Under the pieces are notes generated by a model. It saw nothing but the letters and a program-made list of their open reading frames with translations, was not told where the DNA came from and did not search any database. 64,000 nucleotides of DNA, from the NCBI RefSeq assembly GCF_018449725.1, contig NZ_JAAVVC010000003.1, forward strand, positions 452,076 to 516,075. Reading direction: 5' to 3'. Positions within the stretch are counted from its first letter, which is position 1. Each line of letters begins with the position of its first letter. Shown piece after piece: positions 17,482-27,744 of this stretch. The position numbers and the translations under genes were made by a program. This DNA is from Pseudomonas sp. dw_612 (GTDB lineage: Bacteria > Pseudomonadota > Gammaproteobacteria > Pseudomonadales > Pseudomonadaceae).

Positions 17482-17759
17482 GATGCAACACCTTTGTTGT
17501 TAAAAATATCAATCATTGATCTCTTCGGGTTTCAGTCAACCCGAACGGCATGCCGAAGTCAAGCGAGGCCTTTTTTGCCCTAAAAAAGCGCTCGCGAGGC
17601 TTTTTTGAGGCACTTTGGGGCGTTTTTATGCCATTGAGCGCTTTGGCGCCCGCGGGTTTGAGCGGGCCGTGTTGTATTTTTTACGGGGGTGTTGTGTAAA
17701 AAAATGAACAAGGCTAAGCTCGATTCAAACCCATAACAGCAATAATACCGGGGTGCTTC
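17482..17759. promoter_or_regulatory. Divergent spuI/spuA promoter region
   Basis: 278 bases between divergent starts. It is AT-rich compared with its surroundings, with a TAATAAT segment about 20 bases before the old spuA start that could be a -10 element. No sigma-54 -24/-12 match (TGGC-N8-TGC) was found by eye. Confidence 0.5.
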
Positions 17760-18107
17760 ATGTCTCGCCTGCCGTTAATCGGCGTCGCCGTCTGCTCTGG
17801 GCAGAACGGTCTGCATGCTTATCACATCAGTGGCGATCGTTGCGTTCACGCCAAGGCTCATATTGCCAAAGGCGTGCCGTCGACTCTTCCTTCCCCGGTG
17901 GCCTCGCTGGCCCCGTCCGATATTCTGGACGGTCTGCACGACATTCTCTTTGCCGACCTTACTCCCACTATAGAACCGTTTCACTTCAGTGGCCCGACCC
18001 ATGCGTCGAGCCCTGCTCATGATTCTGCACGCCCGACTACGCTCTCCCTGACCACGCCATGGTCGCGGCGGGTGTTTGTGCGCGGCCCTTGCAGTGGCAA
18101 TCTGTAA
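17760..18107 (+). pseudogene. spuA: Truncated gamma-glutamyl-GABA hydrolase (spuA remnant)
   Basis: Reads MSRLPLIGVAVCSGQNGLHA and continues through HFSGPTHASSPAHDSARPTT, clearly the N-terminal ~100 residues of the class I glutamine-amidotransferase-like SpuA/PuuD family (normally ~250 residues). It then loses frame: the AMVAAGV-type helix before the nucleophile elbow appears in another frame, and the in-frame product ends RVFVRGPCSGNL. The catalytic Cys motif (GICRG) and the whole C-terminal half, with the His-Glu of the triad, are absent; only 68 bases remain before spuB. The enzyme would release GABA from gamma-glutamyl-GABA. It is therefore non-functional here, and the start region survives only as the operon leader. 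Confidence 0.82.
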
Positions 18108-18175
18108 CACGCGACGCCGACGCGTCAAACAACGCCTGACTTATAAGAGTCAGGAAACTCAGCCCAGAGGCATTT

Positions 18176-19534
18176 ATGAGTAACAACCTCGACCAGCTCA
18201 CCGATTGGTTGAAAGACCACAAGATCACAGAAGTCGAATGCATGATCGCCGACTTGACCGGGATCACCCGGGGCAAGATTTCGCCGACCAACAAGTTCAT
18301 TGCCGAAAAAGGCATGCGCCTGCCCGAGAGCGTTCTGTTGCAGACCGTGACCGGCGACTATGTCGAAGACGACATCTATTACGAACTGCTCGACCCGGCC
18401 GACATCGACATGATCTGCCGTCCCGACCAGAACGCGGTGTTTCTGGTGCCCTGGTCCATCGAGCCAACCGCTCAGGTGATCCACGACACCTACGACAAGC
18501 AAGGCAACCCCATCGAGCTGTCGCCGCGCAACGTGCTCAAGAAGGTCCTCAAACTCTATACCGACAAGGGTTGGCAGCCGATCGTGGCGCCGGAAATGGA
18601 GTTCTACCTGACCAAGCGTTGCGAAGACCCGGACTTCCCGCTGCAACCGCCGATTGGCCGCTCCGGTCGCCCGGAAACCGGTCGCCAGTCGTTCTCGATT
18701 GAAGCGGCGAACGAATTCGACCCGTTGTTCGAAGACGTCTACGACTGGTGCGAACTGCAGGAACTGGACCTCGACACGCTGATCCACGAGGACGGCACGG
18801 CGCAGATGGAAATCAACTTCCGTCACGGCGATGCCTTGTCCCTGGCCGATCAGATCCTGGTGTTCAAGCGCACCATGCGCGAAGCCGCGCTCAAGCACGA
18901 TGTGGCGGCGACCTTCATGGCCAAACCCATGACCGGTGAGCCGGGCAGCGCGATGCATATTCACCAGAGCATCATCGACATCGAAACCGGCAAGAACGTC
19001 TTCTCTAATGAGGACGGGACCATGAGCCAGTTGTTCCTGCACCACATCGGTGGCTTGCAAAAACTGATTCCGGAATTGCTGCCGCTGTTCGCGCCTAACG
19101 TCAACTCGTTCCGCCGCTTCCTGCCGGATACCTCTGCACCGGTGAACGTGGAGTGGGGTGAAGAAAACCGTACCGTGGGCCTGCGGGTGCCGGATGCCGG
19201 GCCGCAAAACCGTCGGGTGGAAAACCGCCTGCCGGGCGCCGACGCCAACCCGTATCTGGCGATTGCCGCGAGCCTGCTCTGCGGTTACATCGGCATGGTC
19301 GAAGGCTTGAACCCGAGTGCACCGGTAGTCGGTCGTGGCTATGAACGCCGCAACCTGCGCCTGCCACTGACCATCGAAGACGCGCTGGATCGCATGGAAA
19401 ACAGCGCGACTGTCGAGAAATACCTGGGCAAGAAATTCATCACGGGCTACGTCGCGGTCAAGCGGGCCGAGCATGAAAACTTCAAGCGCGTGATCAGTTC
19501 GTGGGAGCGGGAATTCCTGCTCTTCGCCGTCTGA
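18176..19534 (+). CDS. spuB: Glutamine-synthetase-like gamma-glutamyl-amine ligase SpuB
   Basis: 452 residues, a second GS-family ligase only distantly like spuI. Motifs are APEMEFYLTKR (metal Glu), HEDGTAQMEINFRH, GSAMHIHQS, APNVNSFRRFLPD and VENRLPGADANPYLAIAA. P. aeruginosa SpuB is a gamma-glutamyl-polyamine synthetase acting mainly on spermidine-derived amines (from memory). AGAGG ribosome site. It is the first intact gene of the operon, 60 bases before spuC. Confidence 0.9.
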   Translation: MSNNLDQLTDWLKDHKITEVECMIADLTGITRGKISPTNKFIAEKGMRLPESVLLQTVTGDYVEDDIYYELLDPADIDMICRPDQNAVFLVPWSIEPTAQVIHDTYDKQGNPIELSPRNVLKKVLKLYTDKGWQPIVAPEMEFYLTKRCEDPDFPLQPPIGRSGRPETGRQSFSIEAANEFDPLFEDVYDWCELQELDLDTLIHEDGTAQMEINFRHGDALSLADQILVFKRTMREAALKHDVAATFMAKPMTGEPGSAMHIHQSIIDIETGKNVFSNEDGTMSQLFLHHIGGLQKLIPELLPLFAPNVNSFRRFLPDTSAPVNVEWGEENRTVGLRVPDAGPQNRRVENRLPGADANPYLAIAASLLCGYIGMVEGLNPSAPVVGRGYERRNLRLPLTIEDALDRMENSATVEKYLGKKFITGYVAVKRAEHENFKRVISSWEREFLLFAV

Positions 19535-19593
19535 TGCGCCGGGGCGCGGACGGAATTTTCCGCGCCTCTCACTGCAAAAACAGGAGAATTCGC

Positions 19594-20958
19594 ATGACCA
19601 GCAACAACCCGCAAACCCGTGAATGGCAAGCCTTGAGCAGCGATCACCACTTGGCGCCGTTCAGCGATTTCAAACAGCTTAAAGAGAAAGGCCCGCGCAT
19701 CATCACCAGCGCCAAGGGCGTTTACCTCTGGGACAGCGAAGGCAACAAGATCCTCGACGGCATGGCCGGCCTGTGGTGCGTAGCGATCGGATACGGTCGT
19801 GATGAACTGGCCGACGCCGCCGCCAAACAGATGCGTGAACTGCCTTACTACAACCTGTTCTTCCAGACCGCTCACCCACCGGTGCTGGAACTGGCCAAAG
19901 CCATCTCCGACATCGCGCCTGAAGGCATGAACCACGTGTTCTTTACCGGCTCCGGCTCGGAAGGCAACGACACCATGCTGCGTATGGTCCGCCACTATTG
20001 GGCGATCAAAGGCCAGCCGAAGAAGAAAGTCATCATCAGCCGCAAGAACGGCTATCACGGTTCCACCGTGGCCGGCGCAAGCCTGGGCGGCATGACGTAC
20101 ATGCACGAACAAGGCGACTTGCCGATCCCGGGCATCGTCCACATCGCCCAGCCGTACTGGTTCGGTGAAGGTGGCGACATGAGCCCGGATGAGTTCGGTA
20201 TCTGGGCCGCCAATCAACTGGAAGAGAAGATTCTGGAAATCGGCGTGGACAACGTCGGTGCCTTTATTGCCGAGCCGATCCAGGGTGCCGGTGGCGTGAT
20301 TGTTCCGCCCGACAGCTACTGGCCGCGCATCAAGGAAATCCTCGCCAAGTACGACATCCTGTTCGTGGCCGACGAAGTGATCTGCGGTTTCGGCCGTACC
20401 GGCGAGTGGTTCGGTTCCGATCACTACGACCTCAAGCCCGACATGATGACCATCGCCAAAGGCCTGACCTCCGGCTACATCCCGATGGGTGGCCTGATCG
20501 TGCGCGACGACGTGGTGGCGGTGCTCAACGAGGGCGGGGATTTCAACCACGGTTTCACCTATTCCGGGCACCCGGTGGCCGCTGCGGTGGCGCTGGAAAA
20601 CATCCGCATCCTGCGCGAAGAAAAAATTATCGAGCGCGTGCATGCCGAAACGGCACCCTATTTGCAAAAGCGTCTGCGGGAACTGAGCGATCACCCGCTG
20701 GTGGGGGAAGTGCGCGGAGTAGGCATGTTGGGGGCCATCGAACTGGTCCAGGACAAAGCCACTCGCAAACGTTACGAAGGCAAGGGCGTCGGCATGATTT
20801 GCCGCACCTTCTGCTTCGACAACGGCCTGATCATGCGCGCCGTGGGCGACACCATGATCATTTCCCCGCCATTGGTGATTACACCGGCGGAAATCGATGA
20901 GTTGGTGACCAAGGCACGCAAGTGTCTGGACCTGACCCTGAGTGCGTTGCAGGGCTAA
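19594..20958 (+). CDS. spuC: Polyamine:pyruvate aminotransferase
   Basis: 454 residues, class III PLP aminotransferase. TGSGSEGNDTMLRMVRHY binds the cofactor phosphate, FVADEVICGFGRTG holds the PLP Asp, and MMTIAKGLTSGY has the Schiff-base Lys at residue 289. It converts putrescine plus pyruvate to 4-aminobutanal plus alanine. ATG at 19594 has CAGGAG upstream; the longer in-frame start at 19501 overlaps spuB and is rejected. It lies between spuB and the transporter genes. Confidence 0.93.
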   Translation: MTSNNPQTREWQALSSDHHLAPFSDFKQLKEKGPRIITSAKGVYLWDSEGNKILDGMAGLWCVAIGYGRDELADAAAKQMRELPYYNLFFQTAHPPVLELAKAISDIAPEGMNHVFFTGSGSEGNDTMLRMVRHYWAIKGQPKKKVIISRKNGYHGSTVAGASLGGMTYMHEQGDLPIPGIVHIAQPYWFGEGGDMSPDEFGIWAANQLEEKILEIGVDNVGAFIAEPIQGAGGVIVPPDSYWPRIKEILAKYDILFVADEVICGFGRTGEWFGSDHYDLKPDMMTIAKGLTSGYIPMGGLIVRDDVVAVLNEGGDFNHGFTYSGHPVAAAVALENIRILREEKIIERVHAETAPYLQKRLRELSDHPLVGEVRGVGMLGAIELVQDKATRKRYEGKGVGMICRTFCFDNGLIMRAVGDTMIISPPLVITPAEIDELVTKARKCLDLTLSALQG

Positions 20959-20968
20959 GTGCTAGGCT

Positions 20969-21001
20969 CTGGGCGAGGTGTGCGGTCGACACTTCGCCCA
21001 G
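20969..21001 (+). other. Intercistronic hairpin between spuC and spuD
   Basis: CTGGGCGA(G)GTGT pairs with ACACTTCGCCCAG around a 7-base loop, with no T-run. More like an mRNA-stabilising or processing structure than a terminator; it separates catabolic from uptake genes. Confidence 0.6.
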
Positions 21002-21127
21002 TGCAAATAAAGGATGGGTCTTTCCTTGAAAGCCTGCCTCGGAACTTGCCAGACTACCGGTTGTTCGGATGCCCAGTAACAGGCCGCTGAGCGCGTGGTT
21101 AAAAAGAAAAATTGGAGCATTACCCAC

Positions 21128-22237
21128 ATGAAGGCATTAGGTATGAAGATAGCTGGCAAGACCCTCCTCGCCATGTCCCTGATGGGCGTGATGGCGGGTG
21201 CAGTACAGGCCGATGACAAGGTGCTGCACGTCTACAACTGGTCCGACTACATTGCACCGGACACCATCGCGAACTTCGAGAAAGAGTCCGGGATCAAGGT
21301 GGTGTACGACGTTTTCGACAGCAACGAAACCCTGGAGGCCAAGTTGCTGGCAGGCAAGTCCGGCTACGACGTCGTTGTGCCGTCGAACAACTTCCTTGCC
21401 AAGCAAATCAAGGCCGGGGTTTACCAGGAGCTGGACAAGTCCAAGCTGACCAACTACGGCAACCTGAACAAATCGCTGCTTAAAGCGGTTTCCGTCAGCG
21501 ACCCGGACAACAAGCATGCCTTCCCTTACATGTGGGGCTCGATCGGCATCGGTTACAACCCGGAGAAAGTCAAAGCCGCGTTGGGCGTCGACACTATCGA
21601 TTCCTGGGACACTCTGTTCAAGCCTGAAAACATCGCCAAGCTCAAGGGCTGCGGTGTGAGCTTCCTCGATTCGCCGACCGAAATGATTCCGGTCGCTCTG
21701 CATTACCTGGGTCTGCCGACCGACAGCCAGAAGAAAGACGACATCAAGAAAGCCGAAGAACTGTTCCTCAAGATTCGTCCTTCTGTCACTTACTTCCACT
21801 CGTCCAAGTACATCTCCGACTTGGCCAACGGCAACATCTGTGTAGCCGTGGGTTACTCGGGTGACGTGCAGCAAGCCAAGTCCCGCGCTGCTGAAGCCGG
21901 TGACAAGGTCAAAGTCAGCTACGCCATTCCGAAAGAAGGCGCTGGCAGCTTCTACGACATGGTCGCGATTCCGAAAGACGCGGAAAACGTCGACGGCGCC
22001 TACAAGTTCATGAACTACTTGTTGCAGCCGAAAGTGATGGCCGACATCACCAACGCCGTGCGTTTCCCTAACGGTAACGCCGAAGCAACCCAGTACGTGA
22101 GCAAGGACATCACCTCGGACCCGGGCATCTACCCGACGGCCGACGTGCAGGCCAAGTTGTATGCGATTGCCGATTTGCCGGCAGCCACCCAGCGTGACCT
22201 GACTCGCAGCTGGACCAAGATCAAATCCGGTAAGTAA
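21128..22237 (+). CDS. spuD: Putrescine-binding protein of ABC transporter
   Basis: 369 residues, PotF/PotD family. Signal peptide through GVMAGAVQA, mature [20 protein letters not shown]. The polyamine pocket is recognisable ([33 protein letters not shown]). The residue that separates SpuD from SpuE is aromatic Phe here (GAGSFYDM, residue 275), as in putrescine-selective SpuD. Start chosen at 21128 with GGAG ten bases upstream; ATG at 21143 is a reasonable alternative. Periplasmic; partner of SpuFGH. Confidence 0.92.
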   Translation: MKALGMKIAGKTLLAMSLMGVMAGAVQADDKVLHVYNWSDYIAPDTIANFEKESGIKVVYDVFDSNETLEAKLLAGKSGYDVVVPSNNFLAKQIKAGVYQELDKSKLTNYGNLNKSLLKAVSVSDPDNKHAFPYMWGSIGIGYNPEKVKAALGVDTIDSWDTLFKPENIAKLKGCGVSFLDSPTEMIPVALHYLGLPTDSQKKDDIKKAEELFLKIRPSVTYFHSSKYISDLANGNICVAVGYSGDVQQAKSRAAEAGDKVKVSYAIPKEGAGSFYDMVAIPKDAENVDGAYKFMNYLLQPKVMADITNAVRFPNGNAEATQYVSKDITSDPGIYPTADVQAKLYAIADLPAATQRDLTRSWTKIKSGK

Positions 22238-22246
22238 GAAGTAAAC

Positions 22247-22350
22247 CCTGTAGCCGCTGCCGCAGGCTGCGTTGAGGTCCGAAGGACCTCCGCGATTTGA
22301 ACAGCACAACTGCTTCGCAGTTGAACGCAGCCTTCGGCAGCTGCTACAGG
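22247..22350. repeat. Inverted repeat, TGTAGCWGCTGCCG type
   Basis: CCTGTAGCCGCTGCCGCAGG mirrors CCTTCGGCAGCTGCTACAGG around an inner dyad (GAGGTCCGAAGGACCTC). It lies inside the operon between spuD and spuE and could modulate readthrough. Confidence 0.8.
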
Positions 22351-22437
22351 TATCTGCATAAAAGTTTTGCTGGAATGGTTTATCGAGGGTAAGTTGCGCG
22401 CCGGTTTTGTTGCCAGGCAGCCACGGCTGTCATGTAA

Positions 22438-23577
<1,140 letters not shown>

Positions 23578-23650
23578 CTGCAAGGCTCAAACTATCCAAG
23601 GTTGGCCCACCTCGGGCGAACTGCACTCTTTTTTTCTGGGAGTTTCGTAA

Positions 23651-24793
23651 ATGGCAGTTGCCTCCGGCGCCTATAAGAAAGCCCTCGAGGGCGACCAATC
23701 ACCGAAACAGGTGTTGGTCAAAATCGACCGGGTCACGAAGAAGTTCGACGAGACGATTGCCGTGGACGACGTGTCCCTGGAAATCAAAAAGGGCGAAATC
23801 TTCGCCCTGCTCGGCGGTTCGGGATCGGGCAAATCCACCTTGCTGCGCATGCTCGCAGGGTTCGAACGGCCCACGGAGGGGCGCATTTACCTCGACGGCG
23901 TCGACATCACCGAGATGCCGCCGTACGAGCGACCGATCAACATGATGTTCCAGTCCTACGCATTGTTCCCGCACATGACCGTGGCGCAGAACATTGCCTT
24001 CGGCCTCAAGCAGGACAAGATTTCGTCGTCGGAAGTCGATGCCCGCGTGACCGAAATGCTCAAACTGGTGCAGATGAGCCAGTACGCCAAGCGCAAGCCG
24101 CACCAGTTGTCCGGTGGCCAGCGTCAGCGTGTGGCCCTGGCCCGTTCGCTGGCCAAGCGACCGAAACTGTTGCTGCTCGACGAACCGATGGGTGCGCTGG
24201 ATAAAAAACTGCGCTCGCAAATGCAGCTGGAGCTGGTCGAGATCATCGAGCGCGTCGGCGTAACCTGCGTCATGGTGACCCACGATCAGGAAGAGGCCAT
24301 GACCATGGCCGAGCGCATCGCGATCATGCATTTGGGCTGGATCGCCCAGATCGGCAGCCCGATCGACATCTACGAAACCCCGACCAGTCGCCTGGTCTGC
24401 GAATTCATCGGCAACGTCAACATCTTCGAAGGTGAAGTGGTCGACGACGCCGAAGGTCACGCGCTGATCACCTGCAAGGATCTGGACCGCAACATCTACG
24501 TCGGCCACGGCATCAGCACCTCGGTGCAGGACAAGTCGGTCACCTACGCGATCCGTCCGGAAAAACTGCTGGTCACCGCCGAAATGCCGACCTGCGAATA
24601 CAACTGGTCCAGCGGCAAGGTGCATGACATCGCCTACCTCGGCGGCCATTCGGTGTTCTACGTCGAATTGCCGAGCGGCAAACTGGTGCAGTCCTTCGTC
24701 GCCAACGCCGAGCGCCGTGGCCAGCGTCCGACCTGGGGTGATCAGGTCTACGTGTACTGGGAAGACGACAGCGGCGTGGTACTTCGCTCATGA
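23651..24793 (+). CDS. spuF: Polyamine ABC transporter ATPase
   Basis: 380 residues, PotA/PotG family. Walker A GGSGSGKST, Q-loop MMFQSYALFPHM, signature LSGGQRQR, Walker B LLLLDEPMGALD, His-switch VMVTHDQEEA, and a C-terminal TOBE regulatory domain (TYAIRPEKLLVTAEMPTCEY). It hydrolyses ATP for SpuGH. Overlaps spuG by four bases. Confidence 0.95.
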   Translation: MAVASGAYKKALEGDQSPKQVLVKIDRVTKKFDETIAVDDVSLEIKKGEIFALLGGSGSGKSTLLRMLAGFERPTEGRIYLDGVDITEMPPYERPINMMFQSYALFPHMTVAQNIAFGLKQDKISSSEVDARVTEMLKLVQMSQYAKRKPHQLSGGQRQRVALARSLAKRPKLLLLDEPMGALDKKLRSQMQLELVEIIERVGVTCVMVTHDQEEAMTMAERIAIMHLGWIAQIGSPIDIYETPTSRLVCEFIGNVNIFEGEVVDDAEGHALITCKDLDRNIYVGHGISTSVQDKSVTYAIRPEKLLVTAEMPTCEYNWSSGKVHDIAYLGGHSVFYVELPSGKLVQSFVANAERRGQRPTWGDQVYVYWEDDSGVVLRS

Positions 24794-25710
24794 ACATGCG
24801 CAAATTCAAACGCCGCCTCAATCGAATAATTCCCGGTGGCCGCCAACTGGTCATCGGGGTTCCGTTCATTTGGCTGTTCATGTTCTTCATGCTGCCGTTC
24901 TTCATCGTCTTGAAGATCAGCTTCGCCGAAGCCGACGTGGCCATCCCGCCGTACACTGAGATCTACAGCTTCATCGACCAGAAGCTCCAGGTGCTGCTGA
25001 ACCTGGGCAACTACGCGATGCTGGGCGACGACGAGTTGTACATCGCCGCGTACCTCGGCTCGTTGAAGATGGCGCTGATCAGCACCGTGCTTTGCCTGCT
25101 GATCGGCTACCCGATGGCCTACGCCATTGCCAGTGCCCGTAAAGAGCTGCAAACGGTGCTGGTGCTGCTGATCATGATGCCGACCTGGACCGCGATCCTG
25201 ATCCGCGTTTACGCGTGGATGGGCATCCTCAGCAACAACGGTCTGCTCAACGGCTTCCTGATGACCATGGGCTGGATCGACGAACCGCTGCAAATCCTCA
25301 ACACCAACCTCGCGGTCTATATCGGGGTTGTGTACTCATATCTGCCATTCATGATCCTGCCGCTCTACGCCAACCTGGTGAAGCACGACAACAGCCTGCT
25401 GGAAGCCGCGTCCGACCTGGGTTCGAGCACCTTCAACAGCTTCTGGAAGATCACCATTCCACTGTCCAAGAACGGCATCGTCGCCGGTTGCATGCTGGTG
25501 TTCATTCCGGTGGTGGGCGAGTTCGTGATTCCGGAACTGCTCGGGGGTCCGGAAACCCTGATGATCGGTAAAGTGCTGTGGCAAGAGTTCTTCAACAACC
25601 GTGACTGGCCGGTGGCGTCTGCCCTGGCGGTGGTGATGCTGGCGATCCTGATTGTGCCGATCATCCTGTTCAACCGCAGTCAGGCCAAGGAAATGGAGGG
25701 TAAAGAATGA
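24790..25710 (+). CDS. spuG: Polyamine ABC transporter permease 1
   Basis: 306 residues, PotH type: six predicted membrane helices, a long periplasmic loop after helix 1, and the EAA motif LLEAASDLGSSTFNSFWKIT. Start overlaps spuF stop and its own stop overlaps spuH, indicating coupled translation. A second ATG two codons in (MNMRKF) is possible. Confidence 0.95.
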   Translation: MNMRKFKRRLNRIIPGGRQLVIGVPFIWLFMFFMLPFFIVLKISFAEADVAIPPYTEIYSFIDQKLQVLLNLGNYAMLGDDELYIAAYLGSLKMALISTVLCLLIGYPMAYAIASARKELQTVLVLLIMMPTWTAILIRVYAWMGILSNNGLLNGFLMTMGWIDEPLQILNTNLAVYIGVVYSYLPFMILPLYANLVKHDNSLLEAASDLGSSTFNSFWKITIPLSKNGIVAGCMLVFIPVVGEFVIPELLGGPETLMIGKVLWQEFFNNRDWPVASALAVVMLAILIVPIILFNRSQAKEMEGKE

Positions 25711-26600
25711 AGAACTTCCGTTTCTCCAGCCTGATGCTGGTGTTGGGTCTGCTGTTCATCTACGCGCCGATGCTGATCCTGGTGATCTACTCGTTCAACG
25801 CCTCGAAACTGGTGACGGTGTGGGGCGGCTGGTCGATCAAGTGGTACGTCGGCCTGCTCGACAACACGCAACTGATGGGCTCGGTGGTGCGCTCGCTGGA
25901 AATCGCCTGCTACACCGCGATTGCGGCGGTGGCGCTGGGCACCTTGGCCGCGTTCGTCCTGACCCGGATCACCCGCTTCAAGGGCCGCACATTGTTCGGT
26001 GGCCTGGTCACCGCGCCGTTGGTGATGCCTGAGGTGATCACCGGTCTGTCGCTGTTGCTGCTGTTCGTGGCCATGGCGCAGATGATCGGTTGGCCGCAGG
26101 AGCGTGGCATTGTGACGATCTGGATCGCTCACACCACGTTCTGTGCGGCGTATGTGGCGGTGGTGGTGTCGGCGCGTTTGCGAGAGCTGGACCTGTCCAT
26201 CGAAGAAGCGGCCATGGACCTTGGCGCGCGGCCGTGGAAGGTGTTCTTCCTGATCACCATTCCGATGATCGCGCCTTCGTTGGCGGCGGGCGGGATGATG
26301 TCCTTTGCCCTGTCGCTGGATGACCTGGTGTTGGCGAGCTTCGTGTCGGGGCCGGGCTCCACGACCCTGCCGATGGAAGTGTTCTCGGCGGTACGCCTGG
26401 GTGTGAAACCTGAGATCAACGCCGTGGCCAGCCTGATTCTGCTGGCGGTGTCGATCGTGACCTTCCTGGTTTGGTTTTTCAGCCGCCGCGCCGAAGAAAG
26501 CCGCAAGCGTGCGATTCAACAAGCCATCGAAGAAGGCGCTGCCGATTCCTGGAAGCAACCGGACGTGCGCCGGGCGCAACAGGCGCCGGAAGCGGCTTGA
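25707..26600 (+). CDS. spuH: Polyamine ABC transporter permease 2
   Basis: 297 residues, PotI type with six helices and EAA motif IEEAAMDLGARPWKVFFLIT. The soluble C-terminal tail (QQAIEEGAADSWKQPDVRRA) is longer than in PotI and highly charged. Last gene of the spu operon; a REP pair follows 40 bases on. Confidence 0.95.
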   Translation: MKNFRFSSLMLVLGLLFIYAPMLILVIYSFNASKLVTVWGGWSIKWYVGLLDNTQLMGSVVRSLEIACYTAIAAVALGTLAAFVLTRITRFKGRTLFGGLVTAPLVMPEVITGLSLLLLFVAMAQMIGWPQERGIVTIWIAHTTFCAAYVAVVVSARLRELDLSIEEAAMDLGARPWKVFFLITIPMIAPSLAAGGMMSFALSLDDLVLASFVSGPGSTTLPMEVFSAVRLGVKPEINAVASLILLAVSIVTFLVWFFSRRAEESRKRAIQQAIEEGAADSWKQPDVRRAQQAPEAA

Positions 26601-26641
26601 AGTGTCGGGTTGGCCACAAATGTGTGGCTAACCCAAATCCC

Positions 26642-26736
26642 CTGTGGGAGCGGGCTTGCTCGCGAATGCGGTGTGTCAGTCGACATCTTTATCGACTGAC
26701 ACGGCCCCTTCGCGAGCAAGCCCGCTCCCACATTGG
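26642..26736. repeat. REP pair (REPIN)
   Basis: Inverted main-type REP copies with an inner CAGTCGA...TCGACTG dyad, between the spu operon and the convergent HD gene. Confidence 0.9.
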
Positions 26737-26738
26737 TT

Positions 26739-27380
26739 TTAGGCAATCCAAGGCGATTTGCGGATGATCTCGACGAAGTTCATCGGCTTGAATCCCGGCT
26801 CGCTGTCCACCAGCACATCGGCGTTCACCGTGCCGAATGTGGTGTCGGGCTTGTGCTTGAAGCCATTGGCGAACGCACACAGGATGCATTCCTTGAACCC
26901 TTCGCCACGCGGGTGGGCATGCACCACCGCTTCGCGTTGTTCGGTCGGGAACGCGGCGTAATCGATACCCAGCACATCCATTTCCACCCCCGCCGTGACC
27001 AGCGCCACGTTCGGCCGCAGGTGTTGCGGCACGCCCGGCGTGGTGTGCAGGGCAATCGACAACCACACCTGTTCGATATCGTCGTCGCTCAACCCGTAAG
27101 GCTTGAGAAACGCCTTGGCGGCATTGGCACTGTCGACTTCAAACCGCTCGTTGTCGCTGCGCTGACCTTCCACCAGACCCAGGTCGTGGAACATCGCGCC
27201 GACGTAGAGCAATTCCGGGTTGTAGGCCAATTGCTTGCGCTCACCGCTCAAGGCGCCGAACAGAAATACCCGGCGGGAGTGGTGGTACAGCAGGTCGGAT
27301 TCGACGTCGCGGATGTATTCGGTGGTGGCCTTGGCCAACGCGCTGTCGGGGATTTTGATACCGGCAATGATGCTGCTCAT
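26739..27380 (-). CDS. HD-domain metal hydrolase/hydratase
   Basis: 213 residues from MSSIIAGIKIPDSALAKATT, with a GGAA ribosome site; the longer frame to 27491 is rejected. HD-fold metal residues are visible: H in HHSRRVFLFGA, HD in GAMFHDLGLVEG, and H in LSIALHTTPG. This arrangement resembles HD proteins annotated as cyanamide hydratase-like or phosphohydrolases. Substrate unknown. It is divergent from a GlxA-family regulator with a 150-base inverted repeat between them, suggesting an inducible enzyme/regulator pair. Confidence 0.85.
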   Translation of the reverse strand: MSSIIAGIKIPDSALAKATTEYIRDVESDLLYHHSRRVFLFGALSGERKQLAYNPELLYVGAMFHDLGLVEGQRSDNERFEVDSANAAKAFLKPYGLSDDDIEQVWLSIALHTTPGVPQHLRPNVALVTAGVEMDVLGIDYAAFPTEQREAVVHAHPRGEGFKECILCAFANGFKHKPDTTFGTVNADVLVDSEPGFKPMNFVEIIRKSPWIA

Positions 27381-27561
27381 GGTGCTTTCCTCGTGGGGAA
27401 CGCCGTGGCGGCGCTGAGGGGTAAAGTCTGTTCCGGCACCCGCCAGCGGACAATCGATCCATGGCTGCGATCCCGGCCAATGAGCATGCATATCGCGCCA
27501 ACCTCGCTTGTTGCGCGTGGATTGGCTAGGGTTGGCAGTGATTTCCCGAAAAGATCGCAGC

Positions 27562-27714
27562 CCTGTAGCAGCTGTCGAGCGGAGCGAGGCAGCGTTCGGC
27601 GACGAAGTCGTCGTGAGATCAGGCTATGCGGTATTTCAGGTAGACCGCATGCTCAGGTTTTACGACGGCTTCGCCGCCGAACGCTGCCTCGCTCCGCTCG
27701 ACAGCTGCTACAGG
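27562..27714. repeat. Long inverted repeat in a divergent promoter region
   Basis: The outer arms, CCTGTAGCAGCTGTCGAGCG onward and its complement ending at 27714, pair over about 36 bases (GGAGCGAGGCAGCGTTCGGC also pairs). The loop contains GACGAAGTCGTCG, itself palindromic. It occupies most of the 364 bases between the HD gene and the GlxA-type gene. Confidence 0.85.
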
Positions 27715-27744
27715 GGATCAGTTGCCACAGAGGCGTTTCGAACC

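Noticed and set aside
17482..17759. Sigma-54 promoter for spuI or the spu operon
   Set aside because: No acceptable -24/-12 GG-N10-GC pair with the expected flanks was found on either strand by eye.
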